From Ulota crispa (Eukaryota; Streptophyta; Bryopsida; Orthotrichales; Orthotrichaceae), in NCBI GenBank assembly GCA_963920765.1, contig OY987245.1, forward strand, positions 13,780,727 to 13,844,726: a stretch of DNA of 64,000 bases, in the 5' to 3' direction. A program made the translations under genes and the position numbers. Below the pieces are notes generated by a model. The model made no database searches and was not told the DNA's origin. It saw only the letters and a program-made list of their open reading frames with translations. This document shows, in pieces, positions 1 to 12,943 of this stretch. Each line of letters opens with the position of its first letter. The first letter of the stretch is position 1.

Positions 1-60
1 AAAAATCAAGTCTATCTATACAAATACTCTAAACTTTAGAGGTATCCATCACAAATTTCT
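1..60. repeat. Partial MITE, truncated by window edge
   Basis: The reverse complement of this stretch resembles the left terminal inverted repeat of the element at 25,838-26,134 (shared pattern TTTGATGGATACC then AAGTTT and TATTTRTA). The window therefore probably starts inside another copy of that family. Only one end is present, so this rests on a short match. Confidence 0.35.
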
Positions 61-199
61 TTTTTTTTATTAGAATATAAACTAGACTTTAAACATTGTA
101 AAAAATGGTTTTGAGTTACATTTTCCATAGTGTAGATTGTATTGTTAGTTGTTATTAAGTTTAATTTATTTTATTGTATTGGTTATATATATATATATA

Positions 200-613
200 G
201 GGAATTACTATAGCAACACCCTAAATTGCTAACGGGACACCCCCTCTTAGCATGAAAATGTGATTTTTAATACTGATTTTGCTGATTATTTTGTTTGGAT
301 CAAAAGATTTTCTTCACCTTTATCATTCTAAGGCTATATTGAAGAAGAAAAAAAGGTGTGCTTAAATTTCAAACTAAAATATAAGACTTTTGAGTTACAT
401 AAAGCAAAAATATATCAAAAAAATAGTATTGGTGCAATAAATTTTTTTTTTTTTGCATTTGTATTTGTCATGATTTCTTTCAAGGAGATGATAATGTTGT
501 GATTGAATGAATGATGCACCACTTAATAAATCAAGAATAGCACTAAATTATCAAATTTCATGGTGAGAGGGGGTGTCTCCTTAGCAATTTAGGGTGTCAC
601 TATAGTAATTTCC
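200..613. mobile_element. Foldback MITE, family A, copy 1
   Basis: About 414 bp with terminal inverted repeats of roughly 47 bp. The left end reads GGGAATTACTATAGCAACACC and continues through CTAAATTGCTAACGGGACACC; the right end is its near-complement. No coding capacity. It is inserted in a TA-rich tract, so the target duplication is ambiguous. A second copy lies at 62,165-62,572 and a relative with similar ends at 61,726-62,130. A non-autonomous DNA transposon is the simplest reading; the superfamily is undetermined. Confidence 0.85.
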
Positions 614-624
614 TACATATATAT

Positions 625-1037
625 GGGAATTGATATGTGTACCACAGCCTTTGTACTATTGTACCACACCCCCAGGGTAAATTTTAGATCTCTACCATCA
701 AAAAGTTGAATTTGAGAATTTTGAATTCAGATTTGGATTCAAAAACCATGATTTTGCTTAGAACAGTAAAATAAATTGCATTTCAACAAGACTTAGCAAA
801 AAAGTTTAACTAGAGAAAAAAGTGTTACTTCTACTTTTGTTTGTAAAAAAAGATAAGCTTTTACATTGGGTGTAATTGAATTGCTATTTTTCTTATGGTT
901 CTAGATTAAAACATGGTCTTTGAGTCCAAGTTTGAATTCTAAATTCTCAAATTCAGCTTTTTGATGGTAGAAATCTTAAATTTTCTCCAAGGGTGTAGTA
1001 CAGTAGTTCAAAGGGTGTGGTACACATATCAATGCCC
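625..1037. mobile_element. Foldback MITE, family B, copy 1
   Basis: About 413 bp, with inverted ends GGGAATTGATATGTGTACCA and its complement near 1,000-1,037. The inverted repeat extends far inward (TCTACCATCAAAAAGTTGAA against TTCAGCTTTTTGATGGTAGA), giving a long hairpin. No protein is encoded. It begins 11 bp after the family A element, both in the same TA-rich tract. A better preserved copy with a 9-bp target duplication is at 25,335-25,743. Confidence 0.85.
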
Positions 1038-2903
1038 TATATATATATATATAAATGATTAAATTAATTATAATGTCGTGAGGATTCTATAAAACTGGAT
1101 ATCATAATAACAAATGTTGTGATATAGTTTGTATGCTTTCACAAGTTTACAAACATAACAAGTTTCATAGTTTACACCATGCGTAAACAATAACTCTAGT
1201 ACATCCAAGGTCAATAATTATTGCTTTCCAACATACCAAGTTCACCATTTGAGTTTTCCTTTCCAAACAATTTTAGATTTGAAATGGGTTTTTGTTTATT
1301 TCACTGTCTCTCGTTTGAAAAAGTATTCTTGATGAGTTATTTGCTTATGGTAACGCGTTTTAGGATTCTAAATTTTAAATGGCAAAGTGCCGTTAAACCG
1401 TTTTTTAAAAGTTTTTAGTAAAGCCAAAATAAATTATAAACTAAAATGGATGTGTTTTGTTGATTTTACATGAGCTTGTTGCATTTAAAGCCAACTTCTA
1501 GATAGATGATCATAGTTTGATTTGAATGGAACTCAATACCTGTAACTGATAGCAGTATAGTACCATGTTTTTAATATTTATTTTCAATGTAAAAATCATA
1601 ACTTGCTTTAATTAAGGTTGTTAAAATGAATTGTTTGACAAAAACATTGGAAGAAACAACCATTTGGTAATATTTACAATGTTACAATTTAATAGTGCTG
1701 AAATTGTACACTTTGTTCCATTGGTCTTTTTCATTGCATTACAATAAAGAATTAAAGGGAAAATGGTATGGCAAATAAATGTTCATTAAATGCGATATAT
1801 TTATTACATGAAAATATAACTTTTGGCTTAAAGAAATTATTTAGAGAAATGTTCAAGTAAAAGAAATTACCAAAAATGAAACTCATACAATAAATTGTTT
1901 TTTTCTTACATATCCACATAATATTGAATTTTTGAGTTATAACAATGTTCTAAAGTTGAATAAGACATGAAATTAAAAAGGATAATAGAAATTTGTACAT
2001 CTTTGTAGGATACTTAAAATTCAATCAAAAAAATTCAACTTTGAAAACTCATATAAAAATCTTTAAACCAAGTCACTAAAGGCAATGTACGCACAACCTA
2101 TTTGTCATTATGTACTGTACTAGTGTGTTGTACATACATCTTTCTAAATAAAATCACACAATGACTTGGATCAAGAGTTGAATTAACAACAACTGACTTA
2201 ACTTTTGGATCTAACTTTTACAGTGCCAACTTTTGAGGAAGAAGCTCTTTTTTCTTTGTGTCTAGTTTTCTTTTTCTTTTTCTTTTTTTTCTTGTCTAAA
2301 ACAAAAATTTGGTTATCAACAATAGACAATACTATTGGTTTTGCCAATAGTTAGCTATAATCAATAATTAATATCAAACGTTTAGAGTGCTCTATTTTCA
2401 AGCATCCCCCATATAACATGGTACACTTCATCAATCACTACACGAATAGCCCATAATCCAAATTTAACCAGGAGAATCCTCATAGTCATTTATTGATTGT
2501 TCTCTGATATTTGATATCAATACGTAAAGAAAATGTAAATGTTACTGCAATCTACATTTGATCAATTTGTTGATTCACACTTTGCATGATATTTTTTTGA
2601 GTTGCTACAAATAAAGCCACATGACTTGTTTTAGTAGTTTTTGAAGTGACACAAAAAAGTTCTTTAATTAAATTTTTTTGGTGCTAGTTAGACATGTCCT
2701 AATTTGCCTATTTAACCTGAGATTTTTTCAAGATGATGTTGCACTTTAGGGATATCTTTTGTATGTATTTTTATACATTTGTCACGTTAGATTGCTTACC
2801 AGCTCTGTAAGGTTTTATTTATTTTTATGCTCACAATTTAGCATCCCTTTCATAACAAAAATCATATAACTCTTAAAAACAAAAAATAACTACATTAAAT
2901 AGT
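1038..2903. other. AT-rich intergenic stretch
   Basis: No reading frame with protein-like composition, RNA gene or clear repeat was recognised. It opens with a short (TA)n tract that flanks the preceding MITE. Confidence 0.5.
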
Positions 2904-3190
2904 ACATTTAGGTTGCCTTAACAATCAAGTTACCTTATCTTGGAAAGTTTCCTCATGATTCATTGTTTGACCACTAGAAGGCGCATGCAACTCTCTAGAT
3001 ATTAGGATTTCACATGATTTATGACCTAAACAACGCTAGTTTGTTTTTTTGCTTAGTTGTTGCCAAGTCCTTATTGTTGTTAAAATTTATTGATTGTAAT
3101 AATTATTAATGAGAATTATTGTAATTTTAGTAAATAATTATATAGCATAGAATGTCAAAAATCAATGTGAGCAACCCAAATGCAATGTTT
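2904..3190. repeat. Dispersed repeat of unknown type, copy 1
   Basis: This block aligns by eye with 31,069-31,360 in the same orientation. Shared landmarks are ATTTAGGTTGCCTT, a middle GAAGGCGC/GGAGGCGC, TAGGATTTC and AATCAATGTG. Identity is moderate, with several indels. Neither copy has obvious terminal repeats or coding capacity. It could be a fragment of a larger element. Confidence 0.6.
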
Positions 3191-3964
3191 AGTGTAGGTT
3201 TTAATCTAAAGATCAAAGTTATATACATGAAGAGATGGTGCCATATTTAGCACAGAGCTAGGATGGCTTTTGTTTTATGTCTTTCTTTCCTTAGTAGGAG
3301 TTGATTCCTGTATTGGTTTCAAAAGGCTCCAAATGAATTGGAGTGCTAGTAGAAAGATTAAAACTTAACATAATTGAGTAAAACAGGCATACAGGCTTTT
3401 TATATTCTATTTTAACAAATGAAAATCATGAATCACTTTCCACATGAAATTCTATAAGGGACGTATCGTTTATCAAAATTATTTTATGCCAGTTTCTACC
3501 CATTTTGATTTGCAACCTCATTGTATCTATTAGAAGCTCAATTTGTCTCTTTAAACACCAAATTTTGAATTTTGCAATTAGTGTATCATCATACACTTGC
3601 AAATAATATGCTATGAATAATGCCTTTTTGCTGTTAAACAATCACATACCATATTTAACAAAACAGCCCAAAGTTCAGAAATAATAGACCAAATTCTATT
3701 TATTTTTGGAGATATATGTACAATACCGGGAGATCTCTTGTGTTTTGCTTACACACAATTTTTTTTTGATATAAGTTATGTCAAGTCCAATTGGTAGACT
3801 TCCAGTGTCTTGCAAAGTCCAAAATTAAATGAAAACTTTAGATAATCCAAAATTACATGGACATTTTAGATTCAGATAAATGAGACATTCATCTAATTCA
3901 TGTATAGAATTCTACAATCTATACTCAAGTACATATAATATAACTTGCAACACAATTATATAAA
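3191..3964. other. AT-rich intergenic stretch
   Basis: Nothing recognisable beyond AT-rich sequence; the short frame at 3,426-3,641 on the minus strand has no protein-like features. Confidence 0.45.
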
Positions 3965-5480
3965 TACTAGTATAGGTATCAGTTGGTCCAAAGGGACTCA
4001 AAATAAGATCAAGCTCAATTACGTAAAACATTTCCTCAGCAAGATAATAATTCTTACTTTTTGTCAGCACACTCCAATTTTAAATTTTACCCATGTACTA
4101 AACATTTGTCTTTGTTTACAAAACAATCCTTTATAATAAAGCATTTTTTGTTCAATACTGTATCCATAAAGTTTTTTACCCACGCAATAAAAGGAACATC
4201 ACAAATTCTCACGCAAATAACTGTTATTAATTTTCTACCAACACAAAAATTTAACAACATAGTAATTATTCACCCAATTTTTTTTTTCATATATTTTGTT
4301 TTTTTCCCATGCAATTTTGTTAGATTTTTATTATTTACGCATTTTTTTGCACATACAATTTTTTACCCATGCATTTTATTCTCATGCAAGTTTTTATCTA
4401 CCCAGATTTTTACCTATGCAAGTTTCTTACCCAATCGAGTTTTTACACATGCAGGATTATTTACCCACATGGTGAAAATATTGCAGTAAAAGGATTGCCA
4501 AATGGGCAAATTGTATTCTATTATATAGATAGACCTATGCAAGTTTCTTACGCATTTTTTTCCACATACAATTTTTTACACATGCATTTTATTCTCATGC
4601 AAGTTTTTACCTACCCAGATTTTTACCTATGCAAGTTTCTTACCTAACCAATTTTTTTCCCCACGCAGGTTTATTTACCCACATGGTAAAAATATTGCAA
4701 TAAAAGGATCACCAAATGGGTAAATCATATTCTCTAATATATATATATACTAGTATAAGCACCCCTTGGTTTGACAGGCCCCAAAATAATTTCAGGCCCA
4801 GTCATGCAAAATCTTTCCATCGCAAGAAAATAATTCTTGCTTTTTATCTACGCACTCCAAGGTCAAACTTTACTCAAAACATTTGTCTTTGTTTACAAAA
4901 CATTCCCTTGCAATAAAGCATTTTTTGTTCTATACCCGCAGAGTTTTTTACCCAAACAATAAAAGGAAAGTCACTATTTTCTCACGCAAATATATATATA
5001 TACATACTGGTTTATTTATACATGTTATAAGAATATCATGGTAAAAGCATTGCCAAAAGGGAAAATTGAACTTTGTTATATATATACTAGTAATGAGACC
5101 GGTCGTTCCAACAAAATGCATGAATGCAATTTTAAAAAATGAATGTGCACACAACCTATGTCTTTTCCCTGCCTTTTCTTCTTCTTCCTTTATTAATTTC
5201 AATTTTTGAGAAATGTAGAGGCATAGAGAGCCTCAAATTTATAATACTTTAAAATACCAAATTTGAAAAATTCCAATAACTTTTGGCAATTTATTCCAAT
5301 AACCTTCACAATTCCAATGACTTTTCACCATCTATATGCTCTTTCCTCTCCCTTTGTGACGTTTCACCCCTCTTTGGGTGCCTTTTACTCTCCAATGAGA
5401 CAATTACCAAGTAGTAATAAGGTAAAAGGATCGTGGTAAATGGATCACCAAATGGGTAAATTGTATTATATTATATATAT
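3965..5480. repeat. Cluster of related non-autonomous repeat units
   Basis: Three head-to-tail units begin at TACTAGTA boxes near 3,965, 4,749 and 5,091. Roughly 250 bp after the first box (3,965-4,215) recurs after the second (4,748-4,990), including CATTTGTCTTTGTTTACAAA and AAAGCATTTTTTGTTC. A shared end module (GGTAAAAGGAT, CCAAATGGG, TAAATTGTATT) occurs near 4,490, 4,700, 5,050 and 5,440. The pattern suggests repeated insertion or tandem growth of one non-autonomous family. The TACTAG boundary is loosely reminiscent of Helitron ends but is not diagnostic. Confidence 0.6.
4300..4690. repeat. Degenerate ~16-bp minisatellite
   Basis: Variants of TTTTTACCCATGCAAG recur at about 16-17-bp spacing in two blocks (about 4,300-4,480 and 4,530-4,690). 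The frames across them are repeat translations and are not supported as genes. Confidence 0.6.
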
Positions 5481-5693
5481 GTAGATAGATATATACATAC
5501 ACAAATAAAAGACATCCTATGCTTTGCACATTGTGATCATTGTGCTGTTTTTTTCCTTATCATTATACAAGTGTTTATCATCCATTTTTTTTAATGTTGT
5601 TACTAGGAATAAGTTGAGATGATTACCAATTCCTGTGTTTCCACATCATTTACAAACATAAACAACATTTATTGGCTTTTGAAGAAATTCATG

Positions 5694-5717
5694 ATATATA
5701 TATATATATATATATAA

Positions 5718-5760
<43 letters not shown>
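5694..5760. repeat. (AT)n microsatellite
   Basis: Almost uninterrupted TA dinucleotides for about 66 bp, with two AAATA interruptions. Confidence 0.95.
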
Positions 5761-5763
<3 letters not shown>

Positions 5764-7451
5764 AGGTGTGATTCTTCTTGTTGCAAGGTAAAGTTAGTAA
5801 AAAGATCCAAGCTTGTTCTAGCAAGAGCCTCTAGACATTAATTTGCAAAATTGAAACATCCATATTTTCCTTCATTGCTTGGAGAGATAGAAATTAGATG
5901 AAAACATTTCTAGTAGAGAGACTTCACTAGAATTCCACCAAAAAGTAACCAATACTATTTTTAAAATAAATATTCCAAAAACATCTCTAGTGTATTTATG
6001 TGATCCCTCCATTCCCTTGTAATACTTCTTTATGACGGTTGCAAAATTTATTAACATCATAAACTATATACATAGTTACACACTTGCAATACTACACATG
6101 TACATCTGCCATGTATGTATATGTATGTATATAATATTTATACACAGTACATGTATGTATACATAATACATATATGTATATATAGTATGTATGATGTTTT
6201 TGGGAAGCGTATACAATAAGACTAAATATAACAAACTTGAGTGTTTCAATGCTAGTGACTAACGTTTAGTATTTGTTACATGCTAAATCTTGAATACTCA
6301 TACTAATAACATCCAAAAATAACGAAAGGAAATATTCCTTTTCGTAATTTATGCCTATATCAATTACAAATCTTCTGGAAAGACTTATGTTATTGTGGTA
6401 AATGTATAATATTGTTTTGAGTAAAAGACTAAACTAAAAAGTTTCATACATTTAAACTGCTTTCTCAAGTATGTCGGACTTTAAGAAAAAGCTAAGTGTG
6501 TTTGTTGCATTTTCTTATCCGGTATTGTCTTCAACTTTCTTCTGATTTTACAGCACAAGACATACAACAAAATATTTGGTATTACTAATTACTGTCTTTG
6601 GAATCGATGTTGTAAAACAAAGACTATTCCATTACAATTCTCCTTCCAAATGTAGAATTTTTTAAATTGTACTTTGAAAAGGGAAAACCTTTGTAGTTTG
6701 TGAAACAAAAAAACACCCTTAATTGCATATCATGTAGGGAAAGATTCGATTTTTGCACACTATAATTGGTGATGCAATGAAATAAAGCAATCATGTGGCG
6801 CCATTTTCAATTATTGTTGTTTTTTTGGAAGAAACAAGTGTTATTGCTCATCATAATAAAAACAAGTTTTCACACAAAATCATAATAAATTTTGATTATT
6901 ATTTCAGTTGCAATTTTACAGTAATTTTAACAAGGAGTAATGATACAAGACGCTCTATCCTTGTAATATTAACTTGCTTTCTAAATAAGATACCTACTCA
7001 AATTTTCTCAAAGTAGCTTTTCTTTACGTTCAACTTCCTCCTTCAATATCCACAACCAACAAACTTGGTGTTTACAATCAACTCAACTACCCTTTACAAT
7101 CATTGCACAACTTGATGCTTGATTTAAATGCCATCGTGGCCAATTGTGTGTCCAAGTGTCAAGTTGTGACATCACTCTTGTTCCAATGCAATTATGACCT
7201 ATTCTTTTTGGTGTTGTGCTCTAATTTATAACACTTGTTTGATGTGAATCCACGTAAGCATTATACAAAGACACTAACAAGCATTTGCTGCAAAACATTT
7301 CAACATAAATTATATTACGTGGTATTGAGAGTCAATGTACATTATAATCTATTGTAGGACTAATGATGATCTACTAAGTCTATAATATTTTTTACAAAGA
7401 TTGTGGTTGTTATAACTTAGTCCCCTACGGAGTTCACTTGGTTTGAGTTAG
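5761..7451. other. AT-rich intergenic stretch
   Basis: No gene seen. A TATG/TACA-rich tract lies at about 6,105-6,195. Other frames are short and of random composition. Confidence 0.5.
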
Positions 7452-8371
7452 TTAACCCCTAAAGACCCAAGGAGCCCACTTTGGGCTTTATGAGAACTTG
7501 GGCAGGTTTTATTGATTTCATAATTTGGAAATTTATCATGAAATTTTTAGGATGGATGCTGCTCATCATAATTTACAAGTGAGGCTTCATTTCATGTCAT
7601 TGCAATAAGTAATGCAAAAATTATAAGGTTTTTTCAATTTCAATGTCAAACTGGGTAGCAAAAAATATATTCTAAAATTTTTATTTTTATTTTTATATAA
7701 TTGTGTAGAATGATACCTACTCAAAAAAAATTGAATCACTCAATTCAAAATAATGAAGTAAGAGTTAAAAGGAGTTTTATTTTGTGGGCAATGAAGGTAG
7801 GAAGAGGGTAGAAAAAAATATAAAGTTATCTTTTACTCTCAATTTTGAAATTTTTCAAATGAATATGAAAATGAAAGTTACTAATTGACTATTAGAGCAT
7901 TCTCACCATTGGGATTAACAATTTTCAAATTCTTCCAAAACTTATTAGCATATAAGTTACATCTTTCATTCATCAATATCTTTCACTTTACAATTTTTGT
8001 AAAAATGAATCCAAAGTATTTTTTGGTTAATTTTTTTTATATATGCTTTCAACATGTTTTCCAACATATTGCAAATATTGCACAAGAAATACAACATACG
8101 TGTTTTTCTCTTAAAAGTTTGAAAAACAAAATTTCACCTTCTAGAAGGATTAGAAAAGCCTACATTTTGAAGTTTGGGCACATTGATCTTGCAATTGGTG
8201 GGGATGTTCATTCTAAAATTTTGGGACAATGTAGTTGTGCAAGTCAACTAAAGGATCCTATGGTTGGATTTGTGAAAAAGTAAGTTTCAATGAATATTTT
8301 GACCCTAGTTTGGGGACTAGTATTTTGAAGCAATTTTGGGCCTCTAAACACAAAAGAATTTTAGGGGTTAA
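7452..8371. mobile_element. TIR element, family F, copy 1
   Basis: About 920 bp bounded by TTAACCCCTAAAGACC on the left and TTTTAGGGGTTAA on the right. Inside, AGCATTCTCACCATTGGGATTA matches the interior of the element at 28,523-29,462 (AGCATTATCACCGTTGGGATTA). A 132-codon frame at 7,885-8,283 starts at TTG and shows no known motif, so I do not call it a gene. Non-autonomous DNA transposon is the likely class. Confidence 0.6.
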
Positions 8372-10462
8372 AAATTAAAAAATACTTATGTATGGGAAGA
8401 TTTTTGTCTCAACAATCTTTGCCAAGTGAAAGACAAACGTACAAAGCAAGCTATCTCTCTCCTCAAAGTAGAGAATTTATCATGCAAGTGGGACTTATTT
8501 TTTTTTAAATGCATTTTTGTAGGGCCTTGATGACAATTTGTTGGGTATCACAATTGCATTTATATGCCATGCTATAAAATTTAGATATTTGATGTTGTAC
8601 TATGAATTCAAGATGACAAACATTATGCAAGTATTTGAAAGTTATTTGAGATATGTTTGTCATGCAAGGCTTCTTCAAAAGTTATGTTTGGTGCTTCAAG
8701 CATTGTTTTATTAGCACTCACTGAAATTCATGATTAGTTGCATGATAGAAGGCTTTATTGCAAAATACTGCATAAAGATCCTCCATAGTTCAAATAACAC
8801 AATGAGGTGGAGTTGATATTATACCAATTTGTTTTACAACTATGGTTGTTATTTTGGACAAAATTTGGCCAAAGATCAAGACTAAATAAGAGATCCAAAC
8901 TCCAAGGGTGGGCATGGTTGTTTAGTGTTTTGACCTAAAAAGGGAAGAATCAAATTACCTTTTTTTATCATTATTATGTGACAAGGCTTTAAATCTATGT
9001 CCTAACTTCATGTTAGTAATCATGTGTATAACCAATATGTATGAGGTAAGTTTTTTTTTTTTTTTTTTTTTTCAATTTATTTATCATTTTGTGAAGCTAA
9101 TTATGAGTTGATCACATCAAACATACAGTTGAGTTTACTACATCAAAAGGACAAGAGCTCATTGGATGTATGGGGCACTTGGGCAGGCAGACGGGCAATT
9201 TGTCCAATGTCACAAACATGATTACAGCCATCTAAACATCTGTAGGAGTGTAATATGATAAACAAGACGTAATTTACTTTTGTATAAGGCCTAGCAGCAA
9301 AAGGGCAAAACAAAGTTGTAATTTACTTTAATAATGAACTTTATACTGAAAGATGAAACCAATTGGCAAATTTTTGTAAAGAAGTATTTTATGAAATGTT
9401 ATAAAATGTCACAAAATGTTTGAAACTTATTTCTTATTATAAATTAAACCATTGTGCAAAAAGACATGAGCTTTGTTTTGGCAAATCTTTGCAAGCTCAT
9501 AAAATTTTAACCTTTCTTAAATCAACGATTTCTCTTTAATCTCAATTGAATGTGTAAAAAGCATTATTTCATGCATGTTATTCAAGATTATACTTATCTC
9601 TTAGCATTCCAAAATAAAGAAATAAAATGGATATTATTTGATATTATAAAATTTATTTTTGCATGCATTAAAACTTCCAATGTCTAACTAATAGACAGAA
9701 ATGCTTATTCTTATGTTATACAGTAACATCTAGTTTTTATTTTATTTTAACTTTGGTGTTTTTCAATAAACTTTTGTGAAAGATACAATGCATTCTTGGG
9801 GAGCACCCAAATTTTATACAACTTCAACCTTCTAGTCAAATGTATTTTGCTTGAAAACCAATTTTGAGTACCGCAATACAATTTTGACTTTATGTAAAAT
9901 TACAATTGAATGAATTTACATCTAAATAGAAAGGCTCATTCATTTATTTAATTTTCTTGAAGTGAATGATTTGAAGGTTTTTAGTGTTGTTGACATTTAA
10001 GTACAAATGATTTCAATATTTTTAACATAAAAACGAAACAATAACAAGAATTAAGAGTTATAGTGTTTCATCAAATGTTGCGTGTTTTGAATGTGTTTTT
10101 CCAATAAAATTTGTGCAAATACAATTGTGTTCGACCTATAAAGCTCAATTTCTAGTTTAATTATCTTCTTTTGATGCAATTTAGCAAATTGTAGCCTTCA
10201 AATATTTTTGTCTATTAAAAAGTAAAGTTTACGTGTTTAACTGATAAGCCTCTAAAATTGTTTTCATTTCAATATCAAACGTATAATCTTTTTATACTTA
10301 TAATTTTTAGTACTAATAATACACAAATCTTATTACATGCGTCAAAAGTACAATCTTAAAACTAGATTTTAAAACTTTATCCCTTTTTTATTTTTATTTT
10401 TGATTGCAAGAGAAATGGATCCTTCATTTTATGTTTCTGTAACATTCATGCCTGAAAATAAA
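8372..10462. other. AT-rich intergenic stretch
   Basis: No gene or repeat end recognised. Contains a run of about 23 T at 9,050-9,072. Confidence 0.5.
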
Positions 10463-10761
10463 CATTACAAGGGATTTGGACCCCCAAAGGAGTTGCGAGT
10501 TTTTTTGTTATTAATGTTGGGAACCAGCCCATGCTGATTGATTAATTATTATTATTATTTTTTAAGTCTTAGAAAAAAATAAGAAAATTTTTGAATTTTT
10601 TTTTTGAATTTTTTTTCAAAAAATAATAAAATAATACACAATGATGTGGTCGACGTAGTGCCAGCCTGGCCTGCAGCACATTGCTTATGTGAAAGGTGTT
10701 CCCAAAGCTTCCATGGATTTGGGGGAAGGGGCCTCTTTGGGGGTCCAAATCTCTTGTAATG
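10463..10761. mobile_element. MITE with ~30-bp TIRs
   Basis: A 299-bp unit bounded by CATTACAAGGGATTTGGACC followed by CCCAAAGGAG, and by the complement with one or two mismatches at 10,731-10,761. The centre holds GGTCGACGTAGTGCCAGCC-type GC-richer sequence and a poly-A/T tract. No coding capacity and no clear target duplication. Confidence 0.75.
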
Positions 10762-11548
10762 AGGGACTAGATTGTCTTCCAATGGGTAGTATTTTTATTT
10801 TATTTTAATGTATAATATTACCTAGCAAACGGCTCTCAGCTTTTTTTAAACATTCTTATGAAATTTACTCCAAAGACAAGAATGAATGTTAGGCGTAAAT
10901 AAGGATGTTGATGTTAAAATTCTATTTTGAATCACCACGGTTGCTTCATTGTATCTATATCGTACCAATTAAACTATTTTTATTAAGTTTTTGTAATTTA
11001 TGTTGAAAATGCTCAACTACAGGTAAATGTGAATGAAGTGAGTAGTGCACATGAGCAGCATTCCATTGCTGAATTAAAAATTGTTATTATTATCAACAAG
11101 CAATTGGATGATAATGTTTACATTCTTGAAACAATCTTGAAAGTTGAAATTTACTATACAAACTTGCTATACATATCATTGCAAAACAAACAAAAATGAA
11201 AAGGCCAAACATGTCAGGTTTTAAGTCATGACAACGAATTCAGATTTTTTTATTTTTAAAGCATTTATTCCATTTGTACTTGTATGCTTTTAAATGAGGC
11301 TAAATTAAACATTGGATTTGCAATAATCTGGCGTGAAAAATCAAAATGCGGATTTACTGTAATCAAGATATACACTGTCACAAAGTCATATACCGTATCA
11401 AATATAAAATGTGTGAATTTATACCTATCCAAAAAATAGTCATTTTGTTTTCATACAATGAACTTATTTTAGTATTTGTGATATCTTAATGTTGAGCTGC
11501 TCCAACAAGCATCATGCATGTTCTGCATGATCACTAAAATCTGACTGT

Positions 11549-11779
11549 TTAACCCCTGAAGGGCCCTTGGTCTCTGGAGATACGGTACCAAATACGGTCG
11601 CAACCAATATTCAGAAGTTTGAATCAACTGAAAACTAAGTGTTACAACCATGCATATTGAAAGGTTGTATGATGGTAGATGTATAAATAAATTTGGAAAG
11701 CCTTCATAGCAGCTCAAATACGTTTGTACATACAATCATACATATGGCCGCAAAGGGCTTTCAGGCCATTCAGGGGTAC
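11549..11779. mobile_element. Possible small TIR element
   Basis: Left end TTAACCCCTGAAGGGCC and right end (complement) GTACCCCTGAATGGCC agree at about 13 of 17 positions, and the left end resembles the family F terminus. The 231-bp interior has no coding capacity. Weakly supported. Confidence 0.4.
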
Positions 11780-12919
11780 CAAATCTTGTTTTCTACGTAC
11801 ATCCATGTTTGCAAACTTTTGAATTGGTTGTTTTAGCATTTGCTGCAATAAAACTCTTTTAATCAAATATTTTAGAGGGAGTGACTTCCCTTTTCACCAC
11901 ATAAACCTAGTTCAAAACACAGATGACCTATACAATTCATTCTATTAGCATTAATGTTAAAATGAAAAAATTAGTATATCAAAATTTTACAATTTATAAA
12001 AAAAAATCCAAAAAATTTAGTTTTATTATGTAATTTCGTTTGTAAATATCGAGTAGTGGAATGGATGATTCAATCATACTTGTGCTATCTATAAATGACA
12101 ACATCCAATTTTATTCGAATTCTTCATCCAGTTCTTTTTCAAAAGATTCCTAAACCACTTTTGAGAAAAAATTGGTCCTATGGAAGTTAAGCAAGTATAA
12201 ATTTTAATTATCAAAAATAAGAATCCATAATGACTACACATTCGACTTATCATGTAGTTGTTCACTCACGAAAAAGAAAAAAGAAAAAGAAGAGAGCGAA
12301 TCTTTGTTTCTACCATTAAAATTTTCAAAGATACATAAATAAAGATCTTTGTGAAATTAAAAGGCGTCAAAAAAATATCACAATATTTTTCCTTTTATTC
12401 AATATTTGCAATTAAAAATTTGCATTTTTATCGTGCAATCGTAAAATAGGATAGTTAGATTAATATAATATGCACTTGCAAATTACTTATTCATTGTTGG
12501 ATTAATAGAAATCTTGGTAGGCAACGTTCAAACCTCAATGACGTGTTAGCCCATGAATGTAAATATTGATTGGTTAAAATCAATGACAGGGTACCTAAAA
12601 TGCAATTCAAAATGGAAATGAAATTAAATAGATGCTTGAATACTTGAAAAGCAATTACTTGATTATTTCAAGTGACATAATTTTGACCGAATTGTTCAAA
12701 TTCACCCTTTTGTTGATGTATACTATATGAAATCAGAACGTCATATTAGGAAAATTGGGAAAAATAAAGGTACCATTTTGTACTCCACCTTAAACTCAAA
12801 AAGTTACTTCAAACCAGATTCAAAAGTATCAGATTCAATTTGAGCAACTAAGATTTTTTCCCCTCACAAATTTCTCCTCTTATGTGAGGGTATGTGTGCC
12901 AAAAAAAATGCTAGAGCTT

Positions 12920-12943
12920 GGTTTGGGGTGATCACCCCAAACC
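12920..12943. repeat. Perfect 24-bp palindrome
   Basis: Half-site GGTTTGGGGTGA is followed directly by its exact complement, centred on TGATCA. It is isolated in AT-rich DNA. It could be two abutting transposon termini or a protein-binding site; nothing nearby decides. Confidence 0.8.

Noticed and set aside
4061-4647. Phe/His-rich frames with repeated motifs
   Set aside because: They translate a degenerate minisatellite (TTTTTACCCATGCAAG).
3965-5480. Definite Helitron call
   Set aside because: Ends contain CTAG but no 5' TC, 3' hairpin or clean A/T insertion could be shown.
7885-8283. A 132-codon frame as a possible gene
   Set aside because: Starts at TTG, lies inside a TIR element, Phe/Ile-rich without motifs.
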